A stretch of 64,000 bases of DNA from Pegea sp. RAD2-039 (lineage: Eukaryota; Chordata; Thaliacea; Salpida; Salpidae). The DNA lies in NCBI GenBank assembly GCA_034620365.1, contig JAQGEQ010000003.1, positions 434,001 through 498,000 of the forward strand. The letters run 5' to 3'. Below the pieces are notes generated by a model. It was not told the origin of the DNA. It worked only from the letters and a program-made list of their open reading frames with translations, and ran no database searches. Every line of letters begins with the position of its first letter. The stretch's first letter is position 1. Position numbers and translations under genes: made by a program. Positions 1 to 12,600 of this stretch are shown here, piece after piece.

Positions 1-1
1 T

Positions 2-1660
2 GAAGAATTTGGTAAAAAAGAAGGACAAGGTGAAGAATTACAATGTCAACTTGAGTTAAAAGCTAAATCAACAGCTAATTGGCTAACTAAATGGTGGCTA
101 GAAAATGCTTATTTGAAGTCAAGGGCCACAGTGGTCATTAACTGTAGTCCTTCAGTGACATTTCCGAGGTATAATTTTAGTGGCATGGAAGGACAAATTA
201 AGCAAGCTGCAAAAGTGATTTCAGCTATTTTGAACTACAAAGTTCAAATTGATGCTAGAGAAGTACCTATTGAAAAGCTTGGTAACTCACCACTTTGTAT
301 GGACCAGTATTACAACCTTCTCTCCACTTGTAGAGTACCTGGACAACCAATGGACCATATAGTATACCATGGACATGATGGGACTCCACCTGGTCACATT
401 TCAGTTTGTCATAATCAACATTTTTTTGAATTGAGATGTTTTAGGCATGATGGGAGACTGTTGACTCTTGCTGAGTTTGAGACACAATTAGAGAGGATTA
501 TCAGAGCATCTGAGACCCAGGGACACCCAGTAGGGCTCCTAACAGCAGCCGATCGTGATACTTGGGCTGATAGTTACAACAAACTATCACGAATACCCAG
601 CAACGCAGCTTCATTAAGATCAATTGAGAGCTCTATCTTCCTAATATGTCTTGATGAAGAATCTAGTGATGTTAGAGACAATCTTTGGAGAAGTGATTTT
701 GCTCTTCGATCTTTACATGGAGGAGGTAGTAAGATATCTAGTGGGAACCGATGGTTTGATAAAACAATTCAGATGATTGTGGATCAAAACGGAGGAGTCG
801 GACTCGCGTATGAGCACAGTCCAGCTGAAGGACCCCCAGTTGCTGCCATGTTAGATTTTGTGTATCAATTCTGTGAAAATCTCCCTCCCCAAAAACCCTC
901 TTCACTCCTTGATCTTCCTCCACCAAGAAAACTACAGTTTAAACTTGATGATGACGTCATTGACGCGATAGATAAAGTAGCTTGCGAACTAGATCAATCT
1001 ATCAGTAAATTACATCTTTCTGTGAATGAATTTACTGATTTCGGGAAAAACTTCCTTAAAACGAATCACGTGAGTCCGGACTCTTTCATACAAATCGCGA
1101 TGCAGCTTGCTTATTTCCGGTTGCATCAAAGTGCTCCTGCTACTTATGAAAGTGCCTCTCTTCGACGTTTTCTATTGGGGCGGACCGATACAATCCGGTC
1201 ATGCTCTATTAAATCGGATCAATTTGTCAGGGCAGTTGTGGACGGTTTTTCTAGCGATAAACTGTCCCATTTGATGGTAGAGGCAATTAACGAACATCGT
1301 AGTTATGTGATGGCTGCTGTAGATGGTAATGGGATTGATCGGCATCTATTGGGTCTTAAATTAACAGCTTTGGAATCCACCGGATGTATTCCTGCCATCT
1401 TTCAGGATTCAACTTATCAACGAGCCATGCAGTTTAATTTGTCCACGAGTCAAGTTAGCTGTAAAGCTGACCTGTGTATGGCTTTTGGTCCTGCATTATC
1501 TCAAGGATATGGTATCTGTTATAATCCAAAACCGGATAAACTTTTGTTTTCTGTTTCTTCTTATGATGATCCTGATTATGAAGTTGAAACATTTGCAAAA
1601 GAGTTTTCAGATGCTATGAAGTTTATGGGCGGTCTCTTCAGAAAACAGAGTAAACTGTAA
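2..1660 (+). CDS. CRAT: carnitine O-acetyltransferase (5'-truncated by window edge)
   Basis: This gene transfers acetyl and short acyl groups between CoA and carnitine. The frame is open from base 2, so the N-terminus lies outside the window; 552 residues plus a stop are visible and no intron is needed. Visible family landmarks are the WWLE.AYL motif near the start, PLCM.QYY..L..CRVPG, NRWFDK, the catalytic histidine at 815-817 in YEHSPAEGPP, and STSQV near the C-terminus. The STSQV context and GYG.CYNP resemble CrAT more than the octanoyl or palmitoyl enzymes. The protein ends in SKL, a canonical peroxisomal PTS1 signal, so a peroxisomal form is expected; mitochondrial targeting cannot be judged without the N-terminus. 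The TTG at 113 is internal and is not a start. A polyadenylation signal AATAAA lies at 1875-1880. Confidence 0.93.
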   Translation, partial: EEFGKKEGQGEELQCQLELKAKSTANWLTKWWLENAYLKSRATVVINCSPSVTFPRYNFSGMEGQIKQAAKVISAILNYKVQIDAREVPIEKLGNSPLCMDQYYNLLSTCRVPGQPMDHIVYHGHDGTPPGHISVCHNQHFFELRCFRHDGRLLTLAEFETQLERIIRASETQGHPVGLLTAADRDTWADSYNKLSRIPSNAASLRSIESSIFLICLDEESSDVRDNLWRSDFALRSLHGGGSKISSGNRWFDKTIQMIVDQNGGVGLAYEHSPAEGPPVAAMLDFVYQFCENLPPQKPSSLLDLPPPRKLQFKLDDDVIDAIDKVACELDQSISKLHLSVNEFTDFGKNFLKTNHVSPDSFIQIAMQLAYFRLHQSAPATYESASLRRFLLGRTDTIRSCSIKSDQFVRAVVDGFSSDKLSHLMVEAINEHRSYVMAAVDGNGIDRHLLGLKLTALESTGCIPAIFQDSTYQRAMQFNLSTSQVSCKADLCMAFGPALSQGYGICYNPKPDKLLFSVSSYDDPDYEVETFAKEFSDAMKFMGGLFRKQSKL

Positions 1661-2708
1661 TTTCTTCACTCAAGCCTATAGTTATTTTTTAAACAAACTA
1701 TTTCAATAATTTTTCTACTTTTTAATAATTTCAATTATCACTAATAATTTGTGTTCTTTGTAATTTTTAATTTTTTGTCATTTTATTTTTCAGTGCAAGA
1801 ACCGTGATTAAAATGTCTAATTGAATTTTCTGCAGATTATTGTTCTTTGTCAAGTTTTGATCCTTTTACTTGTAAATAAATTATTTCTTGTTATTTCAGA
1901 ATCATCATTTCTTAATTAAGTTTTTTTCATTTTGAAATAATAAAACTTGATTTTGTCACTAAATTCAATTACTAAGATACTAAAATTATTAGATTGTTTT
2001 ACTCTGTTCAAAGTACAGTTTCAGTTGTTTGTTTAAAGATTTTACAAAAATAAGGACAAATAAGTTCAAGTTCACTTTGAAATGTTTCAAATAGAATTTA
2101 TTCATTTTCAGAATTTCATTTTTTAAATTTCTTAGAAACAAAAAGTAAACTTTGAACTTGAAGAGTTGTTTTTAACTCCTAGAAAAATATTTACTGCAAA
2201 ATTTGATTTCAAGAAAAAACTGTTTTTCACAAAATAAGTTTCTTGAAACGTTTAGTTGAAGTGACATCAGTTGACTTTTGTTAATAATTCACTTTATATC
2301 AATAATAATCTTCATCCCTATCAATTAAATTTTGAATTTACAAATATGTTAAGTCTTATTGGTGGAAACAGTTGAGCTTCTTAACTCCTTAGAGATATAA
2401 TTAGTTTAGAAATTATTTTTCAATATCACATCATCAATATTTACAAACTATTCAAAGTAATTTATATTTTCTTCAAGCTTACTATTAACGCTTACCAAAA
2501 CTGAATTGTATATTTACAAAGTTTAAATCAATCACTTTTATTTTTAATATTTTCACCAACTTTACGACGAAACTTTTTTGTAAAGTTTTTTTAATAAATC
2601 TCTAAAACTTATTTGACTTTTATTTGAGAATCCTTTCCTTACAATTGTTAAAAATAAACAACTTTTGAAACTTGAATATAATTTACTAAACAAAATGAAA
2701 TCAAAATA
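1661..2708. other. CRAT 3' UTR and convergent intergenic DNA
   Basis: This AT-rich stretch lies between two convergent genes. It holds the CRAT 3' UTR with AATAAA at 1875-1880 and presumably the 3' UTR of the opposing mS37 gene. I see no further coding exon, RNA gene or repeat. Confidence 0.6.
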
Positions 2709-3814
2709 TTATAATGGTTTTCTAAAAGGTCGGCCTCCTTGTTCGAACGGAAAGGGTTGGATCTTAGCACTTGGCAACTTTACCAAGTTGTTCTTCTGCT
2801 TCACCCATGCTTCTTTGTTTATAATAGTAGGGTTTCTTTTGAGTAACTTGTTGATAACTGTTTGATTAATATTTCCAGATACGTTTCGTCCTGATTTCTT
2901 CGCCTCACTTTCTTCATCTTGAAGACTTTTCTGTAAAATAAGATTAAAAGAAATTCACGACTAACAATGATACACCAAATTAGTTACGAGTATTTAACTG
3001 TTAAGTCACCTTATGTTGGTTCTCACATTTAAGAAGAGTACTCAACACATTGCTACACTTGTCATTACTTCCTCCATTTCTCTTTAAACAAGATAACAAT
3101 TCCATCATCTCATCATGACAAGCAGTAGCACCTGAGTGAAATAAGTGACGTCGTCTAGATTATCAGCAAAATAAGAAATTGGATAATTTTTTTAGATATG
3201 ATGACTAATAAAAATTAAATAATGAATGGACAAGGCCTAATAGTTAAAATTTAATAAACTTTTGTCATTTTTTAATTATTTCATAAGCTACATTTTCTTT
3301 TAATTTGCAAAATTAAAAAAGATTAGTTGATATAAGTCATCAATTAATTGATGAAGATGAACTTTTGCCCCAAAAATGCTTTTGGCACGAATAAAAACTA
3401 TACAGTCAGCCAAATTTTGTTTTAATGGGCAATAACCTAAGATTAATACTTTCTATCTTGCCAAGATTATGTTGAAAATTTCCCTATAGATGTATAACTA
3501 AAGATGTAATGTAGAAATAACTTTCTTTTAACTAAGATTATACTAAAACTAAAGATATTTTTTTATAATATTGATTAGTATTTCAAGTCTAAATATTAAA
3601 TAAACATCTATATTTAAGAATACTAAACTACTTTATCCAAAAATGCTACTTGTAATAAATCAAACTTTTTTATACCTTCTTTTTGTTTCTGGTTTTTTTC
3701 CCGGTGAATATTTCTGAGATATAAAGGTTCTTTTGTCTTCAACTTGGGAACTCCATTTTTATTGTTAGTTAAATAAGCAATTTTATGATTTATATTTCCA
3801 ATTTTTCTAGACAT
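2709..3814 (-). CDS. CHCHD1: mitochondrial small ribosomal subunit protein mS37 (CHCHD1-like)
   Basis: The gene has three exons on the minus strand: 3814-3676, 3131-3010 and 2930-2709, with matching phases (1, then 0), giving 160 residues. The family is a twin Cx9C protein of the mitochondrial small ribosomal subunit, probably imported through the intermembrane-space disulfide relay. The N-terminus is basic (MSRKIGN...), followed by KQKEGATAC. Cysteines at residues 51/61 and 72/82 form two CX9C pairs, and INKLLKRNP follows near the C-terminus, matching the order in animal CHCHD1 proteins. Intron 1 is 544 bp and intron 2 is 79 bp. The start ATG (3812-3814) was chosen because the homologous segment begins there; an upstream in-frame extension has no conserved sequence. 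The C-terminal tail beyond the conserved part (about 35 residues) is longer than I recall for vertebrates. Confidence 0.85.
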
Positions 3815-6384
3815 TTCTTTTAAACATAAATCTGTAAATAAAATAAGCAATTATTATAAGTTTAAAAACTTTGAAATTTGTTAAGTATATCCAAGTTTTA
3901 TTTAATAAAATTTATTTTGTTTCAACTTGCTTTTAAGGGTTAGAGCTATGGCTGAAATCTTGTATTTAGACAGAATATTATAATAATAATATACTCAAAG
4001 ATATCAATTGTAAATTTTGGGTTTATAAGGATAAGTTGAGTTTGCTTTAAACAATAAACTACTAGAAGAAACATAATAAGTTGATTTTATAAAACTTTAA
4101 GATTTCAATTAGAGGCCTTTGTGATAAATTTTGTTAATAGACCTGCAAAGCAGTTGGTTGCAGCTAAGGTCTATTTTTTAACTACTGCAAAGATATAAAT
4201 AGAAGATAGACTAATTATTCAAAATGAATACTTTGTGATAATGTATGAACATGACCAAAAGTTCAATTTGTAATGCAAGCAGCTCTGACTTGATTTTAAC
4301 ATGAAGCACAATTAATAGGTTCAAACTATTACTCAAGCCTAAAAAATTCTCAGCCAGTAAAAGCAATGGAAGCTTTTATTATAGACAAATCTTAGTGATA
4401 CGGTTTTAAAAACTTGTTTACTTATACTTAGCAAATATACAAGATTATATATATTATATAGTATCTTGTAAAACCAATAACAAATGGTTTTAACAACAGT
4501 GATGTTAAAGCAAGACCTTTCATTATTTCTCTATATTTTTATTTGTTTGCTATAATTTGTTATCTACAACCATGTGTTAAGTAAATAAACTTTAAATATC
4601 TAAATGAGAATAAAAATAATATAAAAAGTAACAAAAAAAATATATAAAATAGATTGCCAAAAAAGTTTATGAAAATTCAATAATATATAAATTATAAAAC
4701 TTTCTTCAAACTTTTTAGACCAAGAAGCATAACTAGAATAAGATAGATATCAACAAATAAAAAATATCAATAATTATTTTAATATTACAACAAATAAATT
4801 ATTAAAATATTTTTTAACAAAATGTTAAATAACTCCTAAATAAATAAATATTAAAGCTACAAACTGAAATATTTAAATAAAAATATCTAGATTAATGATA
4901 AAGAACATTTATATTATTTAAATAGCTTTGTCAGTAAATTTGATATCCAAATCATAATATAATAAAACCCCAAATTTGTACAATTAATTCACAATTTTTA
5001 CTTTACTTATACTAATGCAATGTTCCTATTTAATTTTCTAAATTATTTACATAAATTAAAGATAAATTAAAAGCATTTCATTATCTTTCAGTAGTCATAA
5101 TATGTCATGTTTGCTTTAAGATCTGTATAATTTGTCAATTGCAATCATGTGTTGAGTATCATACTTAATTCTTAATACACACTAAATAAATAATTGAATT
5201 ACAGATTAAATATAAATAGCTGTAAAAGAATATAGAAATATTTGAAGCAAGAATGTAGCTGATAGCATAAAATTTAATAAACATTTTTTATAACTTAAAA
5301 AAAACTTGTAAACAAAAAACTATATTTTTGTAAATTTTACCAGAAACAAGTAAAGTGTAGGAATAAAATTTAGATAAAATTAAGAAAAAATTGGAAAAAA
5401 TATAAATCGCGTAAAATTATTATTAATAAAAAAGAAATTACAAGATTCTATAATAGGTCACAGAAGAATTTAGCGTTTTAACTTTTGTCTACGCTATTTA
5501 TTTTAAACGAAATCTGCTAGCAGTATATATTCAAATCACATTACCTAAAATATATAGCTTAAAAAACTTGTAAAGTATTTAGATAAAAAAATATGAACAA
5601 TCAATTCAGCTGTACGTACTTGTTAATTCGATTGATTTTACAAAACAGTACTTGCTAGATATATTTTATCAAAGTAACTAAAAGTATTTTGTATTGTAAG
5701 CTTGATTAACTGTAGTTAGTTTTGGTAAACTATGACTTGAATAATCAAGATTTACCGTAAACTGTAATTTGAATGTAATCATTTGCTGTGTTATTTTATG
5801 TCTTTGCTGTGTTCGAACTTGTTTACATTAATTATTTTAAGCTGTGGTATATAAAACCTTTTCTGTGTTATTTATCTACAGCCTACTGCTTTATATTTGC
5901 CAGGAGAGCAATTGAATGCTTTCTATATATTGATTAATAGTAGTATGACTGATCACTTGTAGCCATACCTTAAATAATGGAATCATAAAATATAATATTA
6001 GACCAGGTTTTATTCTTAAATGGCATAAGTATACTTTCTTTGATCCTTATATAAGTGCCCTGTTTAAATTATAATGCTCAATTACTTTATTTCTATAGAA
6101 TTTTATCAATTTTGATAATATTTTGATCATTTTTTGAATTTCAAAAACTGACTAAAATAGAAACAAATATATATTTTATAAGTTCGAAGTAACTTGAATT
6201 TATTTCGTTAATAGGTGAATTATATTGCAAACAGTCTCTCCATTTTCTTCACTTGTTCTATTATCTGGTATTTTTGAATTGTAGCTTATATTTATCTATA
6301 CCTCCGCAGTACTCCTATTTTCTTTTGCTAGATCAGTTATGTGATACTAAGATCTTTTCAATATTTTTTCGCAGCTGTACTACT

Positions 6385-6480
6385 TTGTGTTCGCTATAAG
6401 AGCTGTATAATTTGTTATCTGCAGCAATGCATTGAATAATTTAAATAAATATATATTGATTTAACAAATTCAAACATAAC
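6385..6480 (+). repeat. dispersed repeat family 2, best local copy
   Basis: This copy shares the string TATAAGAGCTGTATAATTTG, then TATCTGCAG and AATAAATAT, and then TTGATTTAACA..TTCAAACA with 53781-53880. Shorter and more diverged copies sit near 4541, 5110 and 9421, all carrying a variant of TATAATTTGTTATCTACAACCATGTGTTAA. No protein is encoded. It may be the 3' end of a non-autonomous element; orientation is arbitrary. Confidence 0.55.
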
Positions 6481-7432
6481 TAATCACTATTATAATTATT
6501 CTTATACCAAAATAGCTGTTTACCACAGAAATATTAGAAGACTCCTGTATTAATTTATTTGTCAGTCAAGTTCTTTAAAGTTAGTTTATTTTCATATTGA
6601 TTTCTTTTTTTATTCTTCTTCAGTCAAAAAAGAAACCATTTTATCAAAAGAAAAAGTTGTAAACTTAGAAAATGGTTTAGCATTGAAATAGCTTATGATC
6701 AGACAAATCAAGTAAATATAGTTTTTAAAGTACACCAGTATCTTAAATTAACTAAAACTATTTATAGCAAGTTCAGATTTTTGTAAAAGAATGCATATGA
6801 AAAGAAGCTAGTAGAAATGTTTAAAACTGCCCAATATTCAAAAAATTAACTTTACTATCTGCTGTTTTAATGAAAATATAAAAATAGAATGCTAAGATAT
6901 AAACAAGAACTTGAAGATTTTAAGTTGTATAATTTTAAAATGGTGCAAAGTTTCGAAGCTTTTTTTTTCGAGATATCAAGTATTGTGATCAATGATATTG
7001 TATTTTTGAATTCTTAGTTTCACAAAAAGTAACCTTTAATTTTATTTTAGTAACTTTGGCTTATAGATTATACTAGTAATAAAAACGTGGAGCTTTACCG
7101 TAACGTTTAATGAAGTTTAAACCGAAAACAAACAAAAAGAACTACGTGATACTTGATATTTTGTTCATTATTAACATTTTTATTTGCAAGTAGGACAACT
7201 CCATACAACCTAAAAGTCAACTGTGAGAGAGAGTATTATGATTCGGATCGTTTGAGACCTCAGAAAGAAAGATCAGTACTAGAGAAAATGTTTCATGAAA
7301 AAGGTTACTACTAGCTGAAGTAAGAGAATATCTGGGGATTACCCTGCTAGAGCTATCACGTTCGGAGTAGATGCTGGTAGGAAAACTAGTGTATTGTTCA
7401 AGTTAAAATTGAAAGAAGTTCTTCCAGCCATT

Positions 7433-7472
7433 CCCACTAGGTTTCTTTCTATTTAGAAACCCTCATAGTGGG
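7433..7472. other. isolated stem-loop in intergenic DNA
   Basis: CCCACTA followed by GGTTTCT pairs with AGAAACC, a 4-nt bulge CTCA, and TAGTGGG. This gives about 14 paired bases around an 8-nt loop, within the only GC-richer patch of the intergenic region. No associated gene was recognised, and it could be a decayed mobile element. Confidence 0.35.
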
Positions 7473-9689
7473 ATTAATTTTACTGTATGGGATGTTGACT
7501 AACTGGAAGTTTAGAAATATTATTACAATAACACAAGTTTAATCTAGGATCACCGGATCATTTAATGGTGTTCCTCGAAAGCACTACGGATGGGAAGAAT
7601 TGGTGTTGATGGTAATAGTAATACAACGTGTGGTCTTCACTTTTCGGCCGACTTATTTATTTGGAAGACTGATATATATTTGAAATGAAAATTAGAAGAG
7701 CATTTTACTGTTTGCGTAAATTCATAGTCAATTTACACCTACCAAAATACTAGTTCATTCTGTGGTCGTGCATTCAATCGTCGCTTACCGTTGTCACTAG
7801 TTGCCTTTTACAATTGAGCAAAACTTTCTAAAAGGGTTATTTTCATCACATTTTGAAACATAACTTCTTAAATGGTCTTAAAAGTTAATTTTCTCTTTAA
7901 GTATTATAATATTTTACTTTTGTAATGAAAATAGAAATATTAAAAGTCCGATAAACCAAAAATCTTCTCTAATTTAGCTTACTTTTGACAACAACTTTCA
8001 TAATTATTAAAATCGATTACTTGTACTTTCAGTAACTTTATTTTTTCATATTTTAATTTCCGTTTGATTATCAATAAGAGTTATCTTATCTTTCATTTTA
8101 TCGTCTGTATCAAAAAAAAACATTTTATGGAATCAATAGCAAAAAAAAGATTATAAGTAAGATAATCGACCAACTAATTCAAACTAACTTGCTATATACT
8201 ATATACAAACAAGAAAATGATAAACTTTAATAAAGAAATTATAAATAATTTTTATTCTTTTAAAGACATATTTTGCTATAGAAATTAATAAACTAATTGT
8301 AACTAATATTTTATTAGATATTAAATATTTAGTATTTTTCATCATTGATTTTCAGCTTTATATCCATTAATATTTTATATTTAGGACTTTTTATCGTAGT
8401 AGATTTCTTTATCTATAATAAACTTTCATGCAAATAGTTTTTCGTCAACAGAAAAGCACTGCAATTTCATCTTATTAACATCTGCCATAAATAGTTTTGA
8501 TACCCTTAATTAAGGTGAAATTCAGGCTAAATTATTTCCTAATATTCTATGCCACGAATTTTGAATGAAACTTTTGGCTCAGAAAATACAAATTCGTCTT
8601 TAGGGTCAATTTAATTGTTATCACGTATTTCAGTTTAACCTTTCACCTAAAAGTAGGCCGACAATGTACTAATCGAATTTTGTTTTAATTGTGATAAAAT
8701 TCTGTCTCAGTTATCAATAGTAACTGTTTTATTTAAAGCATTTTTCATTGCTTAAGGCAGAAATTCTGTAAGAGTAGACTGTACTTTAAAAGAAGCATTA
8801 ACAGCCATGAAATATCAACTTATAATATTTTAGTCTTATACTCTAAAGGTTACGGTTATATATGTGGTTAAAAAACAAAAAAAAACATTTCGAATGTTTA
8901 TTTACATTTAACTTTTTTGTTATGAAATGTTTATAATCAAATTTGTCTTTGATTGTTCTTAGATTGTATTGTTTTGATATTTAGAATTTACATTAGTAAA
9001 TAAAATTAAACAAGTTTATATATTTTGTTAATTAAAACTAACCTAAAATTATTGATTAATATTTTTTATTGATATGGATTCTTATTGAAAGTATATTAAA
9101 AGAAATATTATTTTATCTTCAAAGTGTTTTATAATTTTTTAAGATACGTCATCAAATTTATTTAGATAATTTTTATTTAATTTATACTTTTTTGTTTATA
9201 CTATTAAATTGCTTTATAAAGAAATTTTTATTTATTAATTAAATTTTCAAAAATACTAATTTTCAAAATTTAATTTGCATCAGTTTGAAATTTTTTTTTT
9301 CTGATATTAATTTCAAAACTAAACTTTAATATCACCTAAAATTTGAATAACTATTTCTTGATAAAATTTTATATTTATAAAATAATAATAACACATATTA
9401 TATTAACTCATATCTTTTAAGTTTAGTTTAAGATCTATATTATTTCTTATCTACAACCATGTGTTAAATAAATTAATATACAAAAATTTTATATTTGTTT
9501 ATAATATCTATCAATATATTTTGAAATATTGCTTTTAAGTTTTGGTTTACTATGAAAGTTATTTTTTTATGCTAACCAGAATTATTTTTTCCTAAAGATT
9601 ATTTTTAAACCTTTAAAAACAAAATCAAAAACCAAGTTATCCCCAAAGTTTATTTATTTTAAAATATAATATTTTAATAACCACTTAAA

Positions 9690-12600
9690 ATGCCTCTATC
9701 TACAAATGGATTACCTTTGACTACATCTTCTTCTCTACCAAGCATGATTCCTCAACCTAATGACTCCAACCTTTCTTCCCTACCAATGAGTATGCATGGC
9801 GTTGCCTTACAAAATCATTCAATGGTGATAAACAATCAAAACAATTCCCTAATGCATATCTCTGCACGCCATCTACACTTGAATAATGATAATCAACTAA
9901 ACCCGCCGCGTTCTGTCCTACCAGCAAATATGGTTTGTTTTTTTTTATAAATATATTTTATTAAGCTGTTAGTAGTTCAACTATTTGTGGTGATTTAATG
10001 TTGCTGACTCCACTATTTATTTGTTTAGAATCCATCTCGACAAATGACAGGGACCTCATCTCTTCATGCTATAAGTGATAATTCAAACATGGGTAAGTTT
10101 TCATTTCTTTGTTACTGACCTGATACGCTTGAATGACTACAAAGTTTATTTATCTTTTATATTACTATAACTATTTGAGTTGCGTTTAGAAAACAAAGTT
10201 TATTTATTTATGTTGCGCTTGGTTGCATATAATGAATTATACAGCTGTAATAGTGAACACACATCAATATAGAGATAGTAAAAGATCTCAAGTACCACAA
10301 TTAAGTAGTAGAAAAGCAATAGGAAGAATTCAAAAGCAAATTATGAAAGTTATGAATACAATAAGATAGATTTGTAGATAATTTTCTCAAATCATACTTT
10401 TTCAACTTAACTGAAGTGGCAGAATTTGTTGTAGCGATGAAGTCAGATAGATTTCAGACTGTGGTGTTATTAAAATCATTAATTGGTTTGATTTTAAATT
10501 ATGAAATTCTGAGGATGTATAAAATATTGCAGTCTTTAAAGAAATTAAGATGAGAGAAACCATCAGTAATTTTAAAAAACAGTATGATGTTAAGAAAGTG
10601 TGATATTGCAAGTATTTCATCTTCAGTTTATAAAAATGGTTTTTATATAAGGAAAAGAATAAACTGAATTTATGGAAAGCTTTCCTAGTAGACAATTTTT
10701 CAACTGATACAAGCTTAAAAAGATCTTTAAAGATTTCGTGCAGAAGAACTCTAACTTTGTTTTATTCTCTCAATCTTCAATTGAAGCTATCTACATTCTC
10801 TAACTGTTTTATTTGTAAAAAAAATTTATCTATAAACCTGTAACCAAATAGAACTTTTATTAATCTTCCTTCTATTTCATAACAACAAATAACTTCTCTC
10901 AAGTAGAAAACTTAATATTAAATATGATAGTTATAAACATCGTCTCAGTTTCTTCAATTTAGATACTTTGGAAATTCGACGGATTAAATACGACTTAATT
11001 CTTATTTTAAAAATTATCAGCAATTTAATTGACATTCAGTTAGATGATTTAGTTTCTATTAGTCCTTCCCTCAAGTTATATCAGCTCAGACGAGACACAT
11101 TACATCTTAATAAGCCTATATCACCTGGTACATTGGTCAGATTGAATTTTTTCTCATACAGCACAATTAGCACATAGAACCAGCTGCCATCAGACATTGC
11201 CTTGTCGAAGTCGCTCGCGTTGTTCAAACAGAAGTTGAACCGTTATGATATTGCCAATATTGCCATTTCTAAACTGTGATTTTTTCTCTTTTTTATATTA
11301 TTAACATTCTATGTAATTGTTCACTGTTATATGCTTTGAGTGAAATCGAAATACCATGTGTTACATCTTTTACTTTCTATATTTTTGACTAAATAGATGT
11401 TATTTGTGAGAATGTGTGTTAGTGAGAGGTGCTCTCTTCAGGCACCCTCCTTCGCATTTATTGAAATAAATAAAGTCATCCACCTTCTAGTAATTGTCAA
11501 ACAACACCCGAATTTGTATTGACGATATTATTTCTATGCAGGAAATATGAATTTAATGATTCCATACAGCAATATCCAAGTTAAACAAGAACGAGGGATT
11601 CCGGTTACAATTTCAACAATTCGTCACAATTCAGCTCAATCGCCTGTCCAATATTCGCAACTGTCCTCTACTGATATGGTTTCCGGCAACATCTTTTCTG
11701 TGCAATCAACGGCCCCGGCTGTTTCCAAACACATCTGTTCTGTTTGTGGTGATCGTGCTTCAGGAAAACATTATGGTGTTTACAGTTGCGAAGGTTGTAA
11801 AGGTAATTTCAAAAATTATTTTGGAAACACTTCAATTCAACTTTCACTTGTTCTGTCCATACTTTTCTCACCTTGTCCCATTCTTGTCCAGGTTTCTTTA
11901 AACGGACTGTCCGCAAGTATCTAACGTACACGTGCCGAGACGAGAAGGAATGTGTGATCGACAAACGCCAACGAAATCGATGCCAATACTGCCGCTACAA
12001 AAAGTGTCTCAGCATGGGCATGAAAAAGGAAGGTAAGTGATGACGTCACACGCGTAATGACGTCATTTACAACTATGACGCGCAGCGGTACAAGACGAAC
12101 GTCAAAAGACGCGCGATCAAGACGAGGCGTTTGCTGAAACGTCATTAGCTGATGAGATGCCAGTCGAGAAAATTTTGGAAGCTGAATTGATGTCTGATCC
12201 TCGTCAAGATGAAACTTCTCCTGATTTCGAGGTTTGTGACGTCACCAGCGCGACTACTAGTAACCATGGTGACGCAACAGGCGATGGAAATTGAGCGTGG
12301 AGTTTATTTAGCTGCCGATCATCAACTTTACACGTTAGTTGATTGGGCGAAGAGAGTTCCACATTTCACAAGTCTCAGTTTAGATGATCAAGTGACCCTA
12401 CTACGAGCAGGTGCCCCTGAAATCACGCGACCCATCATCTAGTGTCTCGTTGTTAGGATGGAATGAGCTTCTTATCTCATCATTTAGTCATCGAAGCATC
12501 AATCATCCTGATGCAATCGTCTTTTCGATCGGATTTCGCGTTTATCGACAAACCGCAAAGTCCGCTGGGGTTGGGGCGATTTTTGATCGCGTACTTAGCG

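Larger units (their letters stand above)
3815..9689. other. long AT-rich intergenic region
   Basis: This stretch runs upstream of both mS37 and RXR. I found no supported exon. It contains relics of a dispersed repeat (about 4541-4590, 5110-5160, 6385-6480, 9421-9480), an AT palindrome near 4437-4470 with 8-bp arms, and a GC-richer patch at about 7080-7650 that includes a hairpin at 7433-7472. The remainder is low-complexity A/T sequence with poly(A) and poly(T) runs. Confidence 0.5.

Noticed and set aside
738-926. Minus-strand open frame inside CRAT
   Set aside because: It is the antisense shadow of strongly conserved carnitine acyltransferase sequence.
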